The notes under the pieces were generated by a model. The model was not told where the DNA came from. It saw only the letters and a program-made list of their open reading frames with translations, and made no database searches. From contig DAIOHK010000025.1 in assembly GCA_036744795.1 (NCBI GenBank), positions 1 to 34,250 on the forward strand: DNA of 34,250 nt, read 5' to 3'. The position numbers were made by a program, and so were the translations under genes. Each line of letters starts with the position of its first letter. Positions within the stretch are counted from its first letter, which is position 1. The DNA comes from UBA5486 sp036744795 (GTDB lineage Bacteria; Bacillota; UBA4882; UBA10575). Below are positions 16,059 through 24,111 of the stretch, in pieces.

Positions 16059-17066
16059 ATGAAGAAAACGATCGGGATATTATGTTGTTTACTCTTAATA
16101 GCAGGATTATGTCTTACTCCACCAGGAACAGCAGCTCCAGAGCAAGAGATCAGGATCGCCGGCCAGTTCGGTCTAGTCTATGCTCCTCTAATGGTAGCAA
16201 AGAAAAGAGGGATCTTTGAAAAATACGGGTTAAAGCCGGTTTGGAAGGAGTATGGATCCGGAGGAGCTGTCCGTGAAGCTTTAGTTGCCGGAGAGGTAGA
16301 TGTAGGTTTTATGGGTATTCCACCATTCCTAATTGGGTGGGATAAAGGATGTCAATGGAAAGTAGCCATGGGCTTTGTAGTTGTTCCGGTGGGGCTTGTT
16401 ACTTATGATCCGGCAATTAAAAGTTTAAAAGATTTTAAACCAGGAGACAAGATCGCAGTTCCATCCCCAGGAAGTGTTCAGCATATTCTCCTTGCTATGG
16501 CAGCCGAGAAAGAACTTGGTTCGGCCAATGCTCTTGATAATAATATTGTGGCAATGCCTCATCCGGATGCTGCTGCCGCTCTCATCTCCAAAAAGGGGAT
16601 CAAGGCTCACTTTACTACTCCACCATATCTTTTTGAAGAACTTTCACAACCTGGATTTCATTTAGTAATAGATGATCTACAGATCTTTGGGCATCCCTTT
16701 AGTTTTAATGTTGGTGTTGCCAATCAGCGGTTTCATGATCAAAAGCCTGCTGCTTATAGTAGTTTTGTCAATGCCATAGGCGAAGCTATGGCGTGGATCA
16801 ACACTAATAAAAAGACAGCAGCCAACTTGCTGGCTCCGGAATTTAAACTTACTCCGGAGAAAACCTTGGAATATCTAACTTGGGAAGGGATGAACTACAC
16901 AATTGCTCCATACGGTTTAATGGGTTTTGCGGAATTTATGCAAAAGTCCGGCCACATCAAGAAGGTACCTCGAAGCTTTGAAGAGATTGCCTATGAAAAC
17001 ATGCTGGCTATCATAGGTAACCGGGCGGGTGCTCCTTCTGAGATCGAAAGCCTGCAATACAAATAA
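16059..17066 (+). CDS. ABC importer substrate-binding protein (NitT/TauT, SsuA/NMT1-like)
   Basis: This is the extracytoplasmic solute receptor of the importer encoded by the next two genes. The 335-residue protein starts with a signal peptide (KK, a hydrophobic core at about 4-19, and a candidate cleavage site near GTAA at 23-26). The mature part has the NMT1/SsuA-type beginning IRIAGQFGLVYAPLMVAKK..GIFEKYGL and the GSGGAVREALVAGEVDVGFMG motif. No proper lipobox is visible, although a cysteine sits in the signal segment. The ligand cannot be read: nitrate, sulfonates, taurine and pyrimidine precursors are all known for the family. The ATG at 16059 follows TAGGAGG. Confidence 0.85.
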   Translation: MKKTIGILCCLLLIAGLCLTPPGTAAPEQEIRIAGQFGLVYAPLMVAKKRGIFEKYGLKPVWKEYGSGGAVREALVAGEVDVGFMGIPPFLIGWDKGCQWKVAMGFVVVPVGLVTYDPAIKSLKDFKPGDKIAVPSPGSVQHILLAMAAEKELGSANALDNNIVAMPHPDAAAALISKKGIKAHFTTPPYLFEELSQPGFHLVIDDLQIFGHPFSFNVGVANQRFHDQKPAAYSSFVNAIGEAMAWINTNKKTAANLLAPEFKLTPEKTLEYLTWEGMNYTIAPYGLMGFAEFMQKSGHIKKVPRSFEEIAYENMLAIIGNRAGAPSEIESLQYK

Positions 17067-17099
17067 GATAAATAGATTTAGCAAAGGGAGGGCCTCTGA

Positions 17100-17900
17100 T
17101 TGAAACTCGCCAGATTTAGGAAATATTTAAGAAATAAAACAATAAATCAAGGACTGTTTATTGCCGGAATAATGGCTCTTTGGGAACTTCTGGCCCGTAC
17201 CGAGTGGTTTCCCCCTCTGCTTTTCCCCAGTTTAAGTAGTATACTGGTAAATTTGGTCACAGAGATCACGAGCGGCGAAATCCTGCGGATGATCTCCTTC
17301 TCGCTTTACTTAGTGGGAGTGGGTTTGGGTTTGGCAATATTTACAGCAGCAATAATTGCAGCTTTGGCAATGATTTCTCCTGTAATATCCGATTGGGTGC
17401 AGGCTTTAATGGCAATTCTACACCCTCTTCCCGGGATTGCGGTATTGCCCATTATTATTCTTTGGTTAGGGACAGGAGCACAATCGATTATTGCGGTAAT
17501 CTGGTTCTCGGCAGTCTGGCCTTTGATTGCTAATCTTCATACTGGATTGCGCTCAGTCTCTGCAACACAGATTGAGGTGGGCAAAAATCTTGGATTACGA
17601 GGAATTGCCCTAGTCCGCTTTGTACTCTTACCTGGTGCTTTCCCTTATATTTTGACAGGGTTACGGATTGGATGGGCTAGAGCGTGGCAGGCCTCAGTAG
17701 CTGCGGAAATGGTCTTTGGCGCTTCCGGAGGCATCGGAGGATTAGGGTGGTTTATCTATAAAAAACGGTTTTTTATGGAGATCCCCAGCGTGTTTGGGGG
17801 AATGTTGGTAATTATCCTCCTTGGGCTATTGGTTGAACGATTCTGCTTTGAATATGTGGAGGTAAGGACAGTTAGGCGTTGGGGGATGACCTCGGAGTAA
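17100..17900 (+). CDS. ABC importer permease (NitT/TauT, SsuC/TauC-like)
   Basis: A 266-residue inner-membrane permease with about six hydrophobic segments. It carries the family EAA-loop region (VGKNLGLRGIALVRFVLLPGAFPYILTGLR in outline: GLRGIALVRF and LPGAFPYIL) and the C-terminal signature GGLGWFIYKKRFFMEIP. The start is TTG at 17100, chosen because AAAGGGAGGG lies about eight bases upstream. It is 33 bases after the binding-protein gene and nine bases before the ATPase gene, so one operon is likely. Confidence 0.9.
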   Translation: MKLARFRKYLRNKTINQGLFIAGIMALWELLARTEWFPPLLFPSLSSILVNLVTEITSGEILRMISFSLYLVGVGLGLAIFTAAIIAALAMISPVISDWVQALMAILHPLPGIAVLPIIILWLGTGAQSIIAVIWFSAVWPLIANLHTGLRSVSATQIEVGKNLGLRGIALVRFVLLPGAFPYILTGLRIGWARAWQASVAAEMVFGASGGIGGLGWFIYKKRFFMEIPSVFGGMLVIILLGLLVERFCFEYVEVRTVRRWGMTSE

Positions 17901-17909
17901 GGGGGGATC

Positions 17910-18758
17910 ATGATGTTTAGTAAAGAGGAATTAATCATTGATAACCTCGGTAAAACTTACCATGCCGGCGGCCGGCGGATTAATGCTCTACAGCAGATTG
18001 ATTTAAAAGTAAAAACCGGCGAATTTCTCAATATCATTGGGCCTTCGGGATGTGGAAAATCTACTTTATTACGTTGTATCGCCGGGTTTGAAAAACCAAC
18101 TGCCGGTAGGGTAAAAGTTAGAGGTAGCGAGATTAATGTTCCCGGTATCGACAGGATGATGGTATTTCAAGATTTTGAACAGCTGTTTCCATGGTATACC
18201 GTTTTAGAAAACATTGTCTTTGCTTTACGGATTACCAGGATGAGCATTGAGCCTACAAAAAGGAAAAAGGTTGCCCAATATTATTTAAAGATGGTCGGTC
18301 TTACCGGGTTTGAGGATTTATACCCTCACCAATTATCAGGGGGAATGAAACAAAGAGTAGCAATTGCCCGGGCACTTTCAGTCCGACCACGGATCCTTTT
18401 AATGGATGAACCCTTCGGGAGTCTGGATGCCATAACCCGCTCCAGCTTACAGGATGAATTGATTCGGATCTGGAAGGAAACTGGGATTACAATCATTTTT
18501 GTAACCCATAATATTGAAGAAGCAATTATTCTGGGAGATCGGATTGTTGTTTTGGAGGCGAATCCCGGTACCATAATTGAGGTTATTGAAAATAAATTAT
18601 CCCGGCCCCGTTCTTTAGAATCGGTTGAATTTAGCCGGATTTGGGAGAAAATCCACTTACTTTTGGATTTTAAAAATCGGGAACAACAAAAAGATGAAAA
18701 GAGTACCACTAAGCTTTTTAAAAAAGAAAAAGAATTATCGCTTCTTCCTCATGCCTAA
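17910..18758 (+). CDS. ABC importer ATPase (NitT/TauT, SsuB/TauB-like)
   Basis: The ATP-hydrolysing subunit of the importer, 282 residues. Visible motifs in order are Walker A GPSGCGKST (about 45-53), Q-loop VFQDFEQLFPW, signature LSGGMKQRVAIARAL, Walker B RILLMDEPFGSLD and the switch histidine in VTHN. Two adjacent ATGs (17910 and 17913) sit behind GGGGGGATC. The lysine-rich tail beyond about residue 250 is not part of the conserved domain. Confidence 0.93.
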   Translation: MMFSKEELIIDNLGKTYHAGGRRINALQQIDLKVKTGEFLNIIGPSGCGKSTLLRCIAGFEKPTAGRVKVRGSEINVPGIDRMMVFQDFEQLFPWYTVLENIVFALRITRMSIEPTKRKKVAQYYLKMVGLTGFEDLYPHQLSGGMKQRVAIARALSVRPRILLMDEPFGSLDAITRSSLQDELIRIWKETGITIIFVTHNIEEAIILGDRIVVLEANPGTIIEVIENKLSRPRSLESVEFSRIWEKIHLLLDFKNREQQKDEKSTTKLFKKEKELSLLPHA

Positions 18759-18795
18759 AAAATGATATTTTAAAATTCCAACAACCCCAAATTAG

Positions 18796-18804
18796 TGTTA
18801 TAAT
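18796..18804 (+). promoter_or_regulatory. Extended -10 promoter element before the Smr gene
   Basis: TGT followed by TATAAT (18799-18804) gives an extended -10. The -35 region (TTCCAA, 18776-18781) is weak. It lies 30 bases before the Smr gene. Confidence 0.5.
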
Positions 18805-18833
18805 TAATTTAATTACGAGGAGAGGGGATTGGA

Positions 18834-19244
18834 ATGGAAACCATAGATCTTCACGGTCTAAGCTTAGAAGAAGCAGAGACTCGTTTAGAACAGGGATTAA
18901 CAAGTGCCTATCAGTATGGGGAGATGATTGTCCGCATCATTCATGGCCAGGGGAAACATAGCGAATATTTCCCGGTGATTAAATCTTTTGTCCGGAAATG
19001 GCTTCGAGAATCCGAATTTTCTAAGGAATATATAGAATCGATTTTTTATGGAGAAGATGGTTCTCCCTATACCAGACCTAACCCAGGGGAAACAATAGTT
19101 TTATTTATAGGCGCAAATGAGACAGTAGGTTATGCAGAAGAGATTAATTGGGAGGAAGAAGAGGATTGGGAGGCACGGAAACATGCCAAAGGAAGGCGTG
19201 CTGACCGCTTAAGGGTAGCACGGAGAAGGAATTCGTACCGCTAA
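18834..19244 (+). CDS. Smr-domain protein
   Basis: A 136-residue protein whose N-terminal 95 residues form a stand-alone Smr (MutS2 C-terminal-like) domain. METIDLHGLSLEEAETRLEQ carries the LDLHG-type motif at 4-9, followed by VRIIHGQGKHS at about 43-53, the GxGxH-like glycine loop. Smr domains are nicking endonucleases or RNA/DNA-binding modules; the target of this one is unknown. The tail is very basic (KHAKGRRADRLRVARRRN), which suggests nucleic-acid binding. The ATG follows GAGGAGAGGGG. It ends before a strong bidirectional terminator. Confidence 0.85.
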   Translation: METIDLHGLSLEEAETRLEQGLTSAYQYGEMIVRIIHGQGKHSEYFPVIKSFVRKWLRESEFSKEYIESIFYGEDGSPYTRPNPGETIVLFIGANETVGYAEEINWEEEEDWEARKHAKGRRADRLRVARRRNSYR

Positions 19245-19292
19245 AAGATGAGTTTCCTTATTATATAAATTGAAAACAAAAAATACAATTTT

Positions 19293-19337
19293 AAAGGAAG
19301 AGGGCGTTCCGGATTATTCCGGACACCCTCTTCCTTT
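19293..19337. terminator. Bidirectional terminator between convergent genes
   Basis: AAAGGAAGAGGG.GTTCCGG-type left arm pairs with CCGGA.ACCCTCTTCCTTT on the right, a stem of about 19 pairs with few mismatches. A- and T-rich flanks on both sides allow termination in both directions, between the Smr gene and the reverse-strand DUF401 gene. Confidence 0.85.
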
Positions 19338-19350
19338 AAAATAAAATAAT

Positions 19351-20652
19351 TTAGATAAGAAAACGAAAAAGTAGATGAAAAAGGATCGAAAATAGCATAA
19401 CTACGATTGCGGGTTTAAAAATGAGGGGGATACTCTGAGTAAGTTTAGTCTCAAAATATTCATTAGATACTGTTTGACAGACATGAACCGGCGAGAGCAT
19501 CATTCCCATTAGGCCAAAACCATAGGCTAAAATAAGAGTAGAATAAAGCTTAGAAGGGCCGGGGTTTTCCCCTAATAAACTAATGACAATGGGAAAACTG
19601 GGCCCGACAAATCCCATAGCCAGTCCGGAAGTTAATGCACTAATGAACGGAAGAAGCATGATCATAATAGTGAGAGGGATCCCAAAAGCATAAAGTTCTT
19701 CACTGATTTTTGCTACCAATGGGGTTCCACAAGGAAGCTTAGCTTCGATAAAGGCTGCATATACCCGAATCATGGAGACCTGAAGTAAGAGGGAGTAGAT
19801 TTTCTTTTCAAAGATCATTTGTGGCCAGATTTTCAGGTCAAGAGGCCTAAGAATTTGCAGAAAAACAGTAGCAACAATAATCCCCAGACTGATGGGGATA
19901 TACCTATTATACTGAGCAATTTTAGGAAAGAAACTCTGAACCAGAGTATTGATACCAATGATAATAATAATGGGTGAAATTAGGAGTAAAAACCGTTTTA
20001 GGCTACCTTCTTTTTTTCCTCGCATAATATTATCTTTGGGAACTCGCCGGAGGAAAAAAATATACCCGGTAATAATGGCGGTAAGGCTTAAAGGTAAGCC
20101 AAAGATAAGAAATTGTGGCGTATTTAGTCCAGTAATATCCATTGCCAGTAGAACACCGGGATAAAGAGGCCACCAATACTCCCAGACATGACGGTACCAA
20201 TAATTAATTACTGACTTTAGAGGAGGTTCTAAATGGCTTTCCGGATCACAATTATCAACAAGAGGAGCGGAAAAAAGGGATCCACCAGGTACAGGGAGAA
20301 AACCGATAACTGCCGGAAGTACGGCCATTGAGATTCGGGAGGAAAGTTTACTTTGGATTAAACTGACCAGATCCTGCATAACACCGGTTTTAGCCATCTG
20401 ATTACTTAACCAGTAAACTTGGGCAATTACAATCAATAAAAGGATGTGATTCATTGAAAACAGACAATCGGAAGCGATATTGAAAATATCGATAAAGGAG
20501 TGACCGGAGAGAATAGCCAGGGTTAATGCACCTAAAGTTACTGAGAGCGTAAGGTTTTTGGCAAGATTATTGATTAATAGAATAATGCCAAGTGAACCAA
20601 GAGCCTTAAAAATCCAGGGTAATCCAGGTAAAATCTGCATTTTATACACCAA
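19351..20652 (-). CDS. DUF401-family integral membrane protein
   Basis: A 433-residue polytopic protein with about ten hydrophobic segments. The conserved core is FLPVPGGSLFSAPLVD followed by YWYRHVWEYWWPLYPGVLL, which I recognise as DUF401, a family within the ion-transporter superfamily of anion/proton permease-like proteins. Substrate unknown. The reading frame opens with TTG (20652), GTG (20649) and ATG (20640); only weak purine-rich sequence precedes them, so the exact start is uncertain. It is convergent with the Smr gene. Confidence 0.8.
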   Translation of the reverse strand: MVYKMQILPGLPWIFKALGSLGIILLINNLAKNLTLSVTLGALTLAILSGHSFIDIFNIASDCLFSMNHILLLIVIAQVYWLSNQMAKTGVMQDLVSLIQSKLSSRISMAVLPAVIGFLPVPGGSLFSAPLVDNCDPESHLEPPLKSVINYWYRHVWEYWWPLYPGVLLAMDITGLNTPQFLIFGLPLSLTAIITGYIFFLRRVPKDNIMRGKKEGSLKRFLLLISPIIIIIGINTLVQSFFPKIAQYNRYIPISLGIIVATVFLQILRPLDLKIWPQMIFEKKIYSLLLQVSMIRVYAAFIEAKLPCGTPLVAKISEELYAFGIPLTIMIMLLPFISALTSGLAMGFVGPSFPIVISLLGENPGPSKLYSTLILAYGFGLMGMMLSPVHVCQTVSNEYFETKLTQSIPLIFKPAIVVMLFSILFHLLFRFLI

Positions 20653-20734
20653 TCTTTCGTAATACTTTTGCTGCTTCTTCTATTAGATAGTTATCTATGT
20701 TTACTAATAGGCCCCAGCCCTTAGAAGTGAAAGA

Positions 20735-20758
20735 ATAAAAACCGCCTTCCTGGCGGTT
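20735..20758 (-). terminator. Terminator of the Spo0E-like gene
   Basis: Read on the minus strand, AACCGCC and GGCGGTT form a seven-pair stem with a five-base loop, followed by a T-run. It overlaps the stop codon of the 58-codon gene upstream on that strand. Confidence 0.8.
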
Positions 20759-20933
20759 ATTTAATCTTTACAGAGGACAAGTTTCTAAGCTGATACTTTC
20801 CAATTGCCATTTCTAATACTTGGCTGAAAGCTACAGCTTCCGGAGTAATCTCCTCATTATTATTAGCCAGGAGTTTCTCCAACCTCAAATTGTACTCTCT
20901 GATCTTTCTTCTTGTTTCTAACAAGGAATACAT
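20757..20933 (-). CDS. Spo0E-like sporulation regulatory phosphatase
   Basis: A 58-residue protein. Spo0E-family proteins dephosphorylate Spo0A~P and hold back sporulation. The sequence predicts two helices: an N-terminal helix around LLETRRKIREYNLRLEKLL, a short loop, then the family signature SQVLEMAIGKY at about 37-47 (consensus SQxLDxLIxxY). The middle Asp of the signature is Glu here, a position thought important for catalysis, so activity is uncertain. The ATG at 20933 follows AGGGTGAGG on the minus strand. A Spo0A box lies about 50 bases upstream. Confidence 0.8.
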   Translation of the reverse strand: MYSLLETRRKIREYNLRLEKLLANNNEEITPEAVAFSQVLEMAIGKYQLRNLSSVKIK

Positions 20934-20951
20934 CAGACCTCACCCTATTTT

Positions 20952-20970
20952 AATTACTTTTTAAGTAATT
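20952..20970. promoter_or_regulatory. Perfect inverted repeat upstream of the Spo0E-like gene
   Basis: AATTACTT (20952-20959) and AAGTAATT (20963-20970) are a perfect 8-base inverted repeat with a 3-base centre. It lies between the Spo0A box and the ribosome site, so it could be an operator. Confidence 0.4.
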
Positions 20971-20981
20971 CGGTAAAAGAT

Positions 20982-20988
20982 TGTCGAA
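20982..20988 (+). promoter_or_regulatory. Candidate Spo0A (0A) box
   Basis: TGTCGAA, in the context TTGTCGAAAC, is a perfect 0A-box core. It lies about 50 bases upstream of the divergent-reading Spo0E-like ORF. A 7-base match arises by chance fairly often; the value comes from its position beside a Spo0E gene. Confidence 0.6.
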
Positions 20989-21323
20989 ACTTTAGAACTA
21001 ATTGTTCTTATTATATATTTTTACAGATTGAAGAAATGCGTAATTCAATTATTAAGAAATTATGCAATTCCTCAGGTAAACAAACTCCTCCAAAATAGTT
21101 AGTATAGATTTATATTATGCTTTTAGCAGGTTAAATTCAATTAAAAAAAGGGTGATTACAAAAATTTAACGGGTTATAGGTACTAGGATAAAAATTAATA
21201 TTTGGTATATTACAGTAATAATTCACAAAAAAGGAATAAAAGAAGGTTTTACCATAACGAGTCTAGAATTAAAAATTATTTAACAATTATATACCAAAGT
21301 CCGCCGGATCCCCTCTTTTGGTG
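20989..21323. other. AT-rich gene-free stretch
   Basis: I see no ORF, RNA gene or strong hairpin here. A TATAAT on the minus strand (21010-21015) could serve the Spo0E-like gene, without a good -35. Confidence 0.5.
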
Positions 21324-21713
21324 ATGAGGCTGAAGTATCTTAACAAGCGGAATAAGGAAGATGGTAGTGAAGAGGCTACTATGTTAACAGATATTTATCA
21401 AGATTTAAAGCAGTTTAAGGAACACATTGATTCTGATCAAATTGAAGTAATTGTTTCCCTTTTAAGAGGGTTAGCTAAAAAGCCTTTGGGGATTTATGAG
21501 AAAAAGGCTTTATTAAAATTGGTTTTAGCAAAAATGAGTGACTACATTGTGCAAGTGAGAGTAAAAAAAATTTTTAAAAATCGCCCCCCTTCTTTTAAAG
21601 CTCGAGGAGGAGTGGAATCATCTATGTTTTGGGTACCGCCTGACCAGAAAGAAAATTTTTATAACGAGACAACCGGTTTTATCAGTGAATCTGATCAAGC
21701 GTTTGTTTGGTAA
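21324..21713 (+). CDS. Hypothetical protein next to the CRISPR locus
   Basis: I do not recognise this protein. It is 129 residues from the ATG at 21324. TTG at 21318 and GTG at 21321 are in frame, and an internal ATG at 21381 is possible; none has a convincing ribosome site. The sequence is helical and charged at the N-terminus (TMLTDIYQDLKQFKEHIDSDQIEVIVSLLRGL), then basic (VRVKKIFKNRPPSF), with no signal peptide or membrane segment. Codon usage looks like the neighbouring AT-rich cas genes. It sits 214 bases upstream of cas4 and could be either a locus accessory gene or an unrelated neighbour. Confidence 0.5.
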   Translation: MRLKYLNKRNKEDGSEEATMLTDIYQDLKQFKEHIDSDQIEVIVSLLRGLAKKPLGIYEKKALLKLVLAKMSDYIVQVRVKKIFKNRPPSFKARGGVESSMFWVPPDQKENFYNETTGFISESDQAFVW

Positions 21714-21747
21714 ACTATACGGATATTCAAAGAACAATAACTAAGTA

Positions 21748-21834
21748 GTCACTCACAGCTGGCTACCGCACGTGAATGTGAAAGGATGAAAATAGTGCTT
21801 TCGCCTTACAAAGGCTGTCATTTAACTGAGCGAC
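21748..21834. repeat. Possible diverged copy E of the dispersed palindrome
   Basis: GTCACTCAC at the left end and GAGCGAC at the right end match the ends of the clearer copies at 6690-7010. The interior is not clearly complementary, so membership is tentative. Confidence 0.3.
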
Positions 21835-21887
21835 AAAGCGGCGAGCTACAAACTGTATTTTCTAAGGAGTATAAAGTTTATGGTCTT

Positions 21888-21896
21888 TGCTATAAT
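21888..21896 (+). promoter_or_regulatory. Extended -10 promoter element before cas4
   Basis: TGC immediately precedes TATAAT (21891-21896), 31 bases before the cas4 ATG. No good -35 is visible, as is common for extended -10 promoters. Confidence 0.5.
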
Positions 21897-21927
21897 GAAT
21901 ATCTTGTAAGATAGACTTAGCTGATTT

Positions 21928-22476
21928 ATGGAAAGGGGGCAAATAGCAATAAAGGAGCTGAATAATGACCAGGGATATCAGGAATTACATGTTACTGCTA
22001 CCCTTGTTTGGTATTATTACATCTGTCATCGTGAAGTGTGGCTCATGGGGCACCAAATTACTCCGGATCAGGATGATTCAAATTTGGAATTAGGTAGGTT
22101 CATTCATGAACAGAGGTATGAACGTGATAAAAAAGAGATAAATGTAGGTAATATCAAATTTGATATCATGAGGCGTGATGGTGAAGATATAGTTATTGGC
22201 GAAATAAAAAAGAGTTCACATTTTACCGAGAGCTCAAAAATGCAGCTAGCTTTTTACCTAAAAGAATTAAAACAAAGAGGAATCAAAGCACGGGGTGAAT
22301 TGTTTTTCCCAGAAGAAAGAAGAAAAGAAAAAGTAGATTTAACCGCTGAATTAGAAAGAGAATTAGATAAGGTGGAACGAGATATTTTGCGGCTGATTTA
22401 TTTGGAGCTTCCACCAGCACCTGAAAAAATTAAGTGGTGCCGACGGTGTGCCTACGCTGAATTTTGCTGGTCGTAA
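21928..22476 (+). CDS. cas4: CRISPR-associated exonuclease Cas4
   Basis: Cas4 trims prespacers and helps choose PAM and orientation during adaptation. The 182-residue protein has the conserved Fe-S cysteines C33 and C171, C174, C180 (WCRRCAYAEFC), and RecB-like nuclease residues H60, D79, the E92-x-K94 pair in GEIKK, and Q106/Y110 in QLAFYL. The homologous part starts at about residue 21 (HVTATLVWYYYIC). ATG 21928 has a poor ribosome site, and the nearby AAAGGAG-ATG at 21965 is out of frame, so the start is uncertain. It leads the cas4-cas1-cas2 adaptation group and is followed by cas1 after 13 bases. Confidence 0.93.
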   Translation: MERGQIAIKELNNDQGYQELHVTATLVWYYYICHREVWLMGHQITPDQDDSNLELGRFIHEQRYERDKKEINVGNIKFDIMRRDGEDIVIGEIKKSSHFTESSKMQLAFYLKELKQRGIKARGELFFPEERRKEKVDLTAELERELDKVERDILRLIYLELPPAPEKIKWCRRCAYAEFCWS

Positions 22477-22489
22477 AGGGGAGTGAAAA

Positions 22490-23485
22490 TTGCAAAAAAC
22501 CATATATATTTTTTCCGATGGGGTATTACACCGGCAAGGAAATACCCTTTGTTACAAAACACCAGAAGGGAAAAGGTTTCTTCCGGTTGAGGACATACAT
22601 GAGATCATGGTTTTTGGAGAGGTGCAGTGTAATAAAAAATTACTGGAGTTTTTATCACAGAACGAGATCATGATGCATTATTTTAATTATTACGGCTACT
22701 ATATGGGAACTTTTTATCCTCGGGAACACTATAATTCTGGTTTTGTTATTTTAAAGCAAGCAGAATGTTATATGAATAAGGAAAGACGTTTGAATTTGGC
22801 TAAACAATTTGTTCGAGGCTCGATCCTCAATATTCAACAGGTACTAAAGTATTACCATAAACGAGGAGTGCCTTTAAGTGAGAACTTACAACGCCTGGAA
22901 ATAGCGGAAGGTTTGATTCAGGAGATTAATGATGATATTCCAAAGTTAATGGCGGTGGAAGGTAACATTCGCGAGACTTATTATGGGGCTTTTGATCGAA
23001 TCCTTAATAACCCTGACTTTACTTTTGAGAAAAGGAGCAGGCGACCGCCAAAAAATAATCTAAACACCCTAATCAGTTTTGGTAATTCCTTATTATATAC
23101 GATTGTCTTATCGGAGATTTACAAAACCCATCTAGATCCAAGGATTGGTTTTTTACATGCCACAAATTTTCGACGCTTTTCCTTAAATCTAGATGTTGCA
23201 GAGATTTTTAAACCGATTATCATTGACCGTCTTATCTTCTCCATGATAAGCACGAGAATGTTGAGTGGGAAGGAATTTCAGCAGGAAAGTGGTGGTATTG
23301 TTCTAAAAGACAAGGGGCGTAAGCGATTTGTGGAGGAACTGGATAAGCGCTTAAGGACGACTATTAAACACCGTTCCGTTGGGCGCCAAGTGTCATATAG
23401 AAGGTTAATTAGAATGGAGTTATACAAAATTGAAAAACACCTTATGGGGGAAGAAGAATACAAACCATTCGTTAGCCAATGGTAG
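22490..23485 (+). CDS. cas1: CRISPR integrase Cas1 (type I-B)
   Basis: Cas1 is the metal-dependent integrase that, with Cas2, inserts new spacers at the leader end. The 331-residue length is typical of I-B Cas1. The catalytic triad is recognisable: E157 in AVEGNIRETYYGAFD, H223 in IGFLHATNFRRFSL and the acidic D235/E238 in NLDVAEIFKP. The usual HE after FLH is replaced by HA, a minor variation. The start is TTG at 22490, chosen for its AAAGGGGAG ribosome site. Only 17 bases separate it from cas2. Confidence 0.96.
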   Translation: MQKTIYIFSDGVLHRQGNTLCYKTPEGKRFLPVEDIHEIMVFGEVQCNKKLLEFLSQNEIMMHYFNYYGYYMGTFYPREHYNSGFVILKQAECYMNKERRLNLAKQFVRGSILNIQQVLKYYHKRGVPLSENLQRLEIAEGLIQEINDDIPKLMAVEGNIRETYYGAFDRILNNPDFTFEKRSRRPPKNNLNTLISFGNSLLYTIVLSEIYKTHLDPRIGFLHATNFRRFSLNLDVAEIFKPIIIDRLIFSMISTRMLSGKEFQQESGGIVLKDKGRKRFVEELDKRLRTTIKHRSVGRQVSYRRLIRMELYKIEKHLMGEEEYKPFVSQW

Positions 23486-23502
23486 TATAGTGGAGGATTG
23501 TT

Positions 23503-23766
23503 ATGTTTGTTATTTTGGTTTATGATGTTGGAGAAAAACGAGTGGCTAAAGTTCTGAAAAAATGTCGACAATATCTCTATTGGGTGCAAAACTCGGTTTT
23601 TGAAGGGGAGATTTCGCCGGCCAAACTCAAGATGCTGAAAGAAGAACTAAAGAAAATAATTCATAAAGATGAGGATTCGGTGATTATCTATAATCTACGA
23701 ACTACAAAATACACCTCCAGAGAGGTTATTGGCCTCGATAAAGGGGGAGAAGAGAATGTGTTATAA
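23503..23766 (+). CDS. cas2: CRISPR adaptation protein Cas2
   Basis: Cas2 is the small ferredoxin-fold dimer that bridges Cas1 dimers in the integration complex. The 87-residue protein begins FVILVYDVGEKRVAKVLKKC, with the conserved Asp at position 8, and has the family QNSVFEGEIS segment at about 29-38. The ATG follows GTGGAGG. It is the last adaptation gene; a 100-base gap with a long hairpin follows. Confidence 0.96.
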   Translation: MFVILVYDVGEKRVAKVLKKCRQYLYWVQNSVFEGEISPAKLKMLKEELKKIIHKDEDSVIIYNLRTTKYTSREVIGLDKGGEENVL

Positions 23767-23792
23767 GCAAAATAGATGGAATTAAAAGGGGC

Positions 23793-23821
23793 CCATGGAT
23801 GTTTTTAGAAAACATCGATGG
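23793..23821. promoter_or_regulatory. Long hairpin downstream of cas2
   Basis: CCATGGATGTTTT (23793-23805) and AAAACATCGATGG (23809-23821) are complementary at 12 of 13 positions around a 3-base loop. There is no proper T-run behind it. It may end or protect the cas4-cas1-cas2 message or act as a protein-binding dyad. Confidence 0.55.
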
Positions 23822-23867
23822 TATGTTTTGTAGTAAAGATATATAAATCTAAAAAGGAGAATTATTT

Positions 23868-24038
23868 ATGAGCCTAAGTTTAAGACAGAAGATTAACTTA
23901 CTTATTCAAGATTTATCAGAAAAAGAATTAGTTGAATTAGCTGATTATATAGTATTTTTGAAAATCGGGAGGAAAAATGAAGTATTTAAAGACCTTCTTT
24001 CGGCTAGTGAAAGCCAGTATGAAATTCTAGTTCAATAG
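23868..24038 (+). CDS. Small protein, antitoxin-like (DUF2281/VapB-type resemblance)
   Basis: A 56-residue ORF between cas2 and cas6, with a good AAAAGGAGA ribosome site eight bases before the ATG. The sequence LLIQDLSEKELVELADYIVFLK (in outline: DLSEKELVELADYIVFL) resembles the short helical N-terminus of DUF2281-type antitoxins, which read LPEEALEEVLDFIEFLK in pattern. No toxin partner follows. It could be a free-standing antitoxin relic, a regulator of the module downstream, or a chance ORF; the resemblance rests on pattern only. Confidence 0.5.
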   Translation: MSLSLRQKINLLIQDLSEKELVELADYIVFLKIGRKNEVFKDLLSASESQYEILVQ

Positions 24039-24111
24039 AATTGATGATGAAGTCTGGAATGGGGGAGTTTAGTTTATATGCTTAATTGGGGAAATATTTT
24101 CATTACTATTA

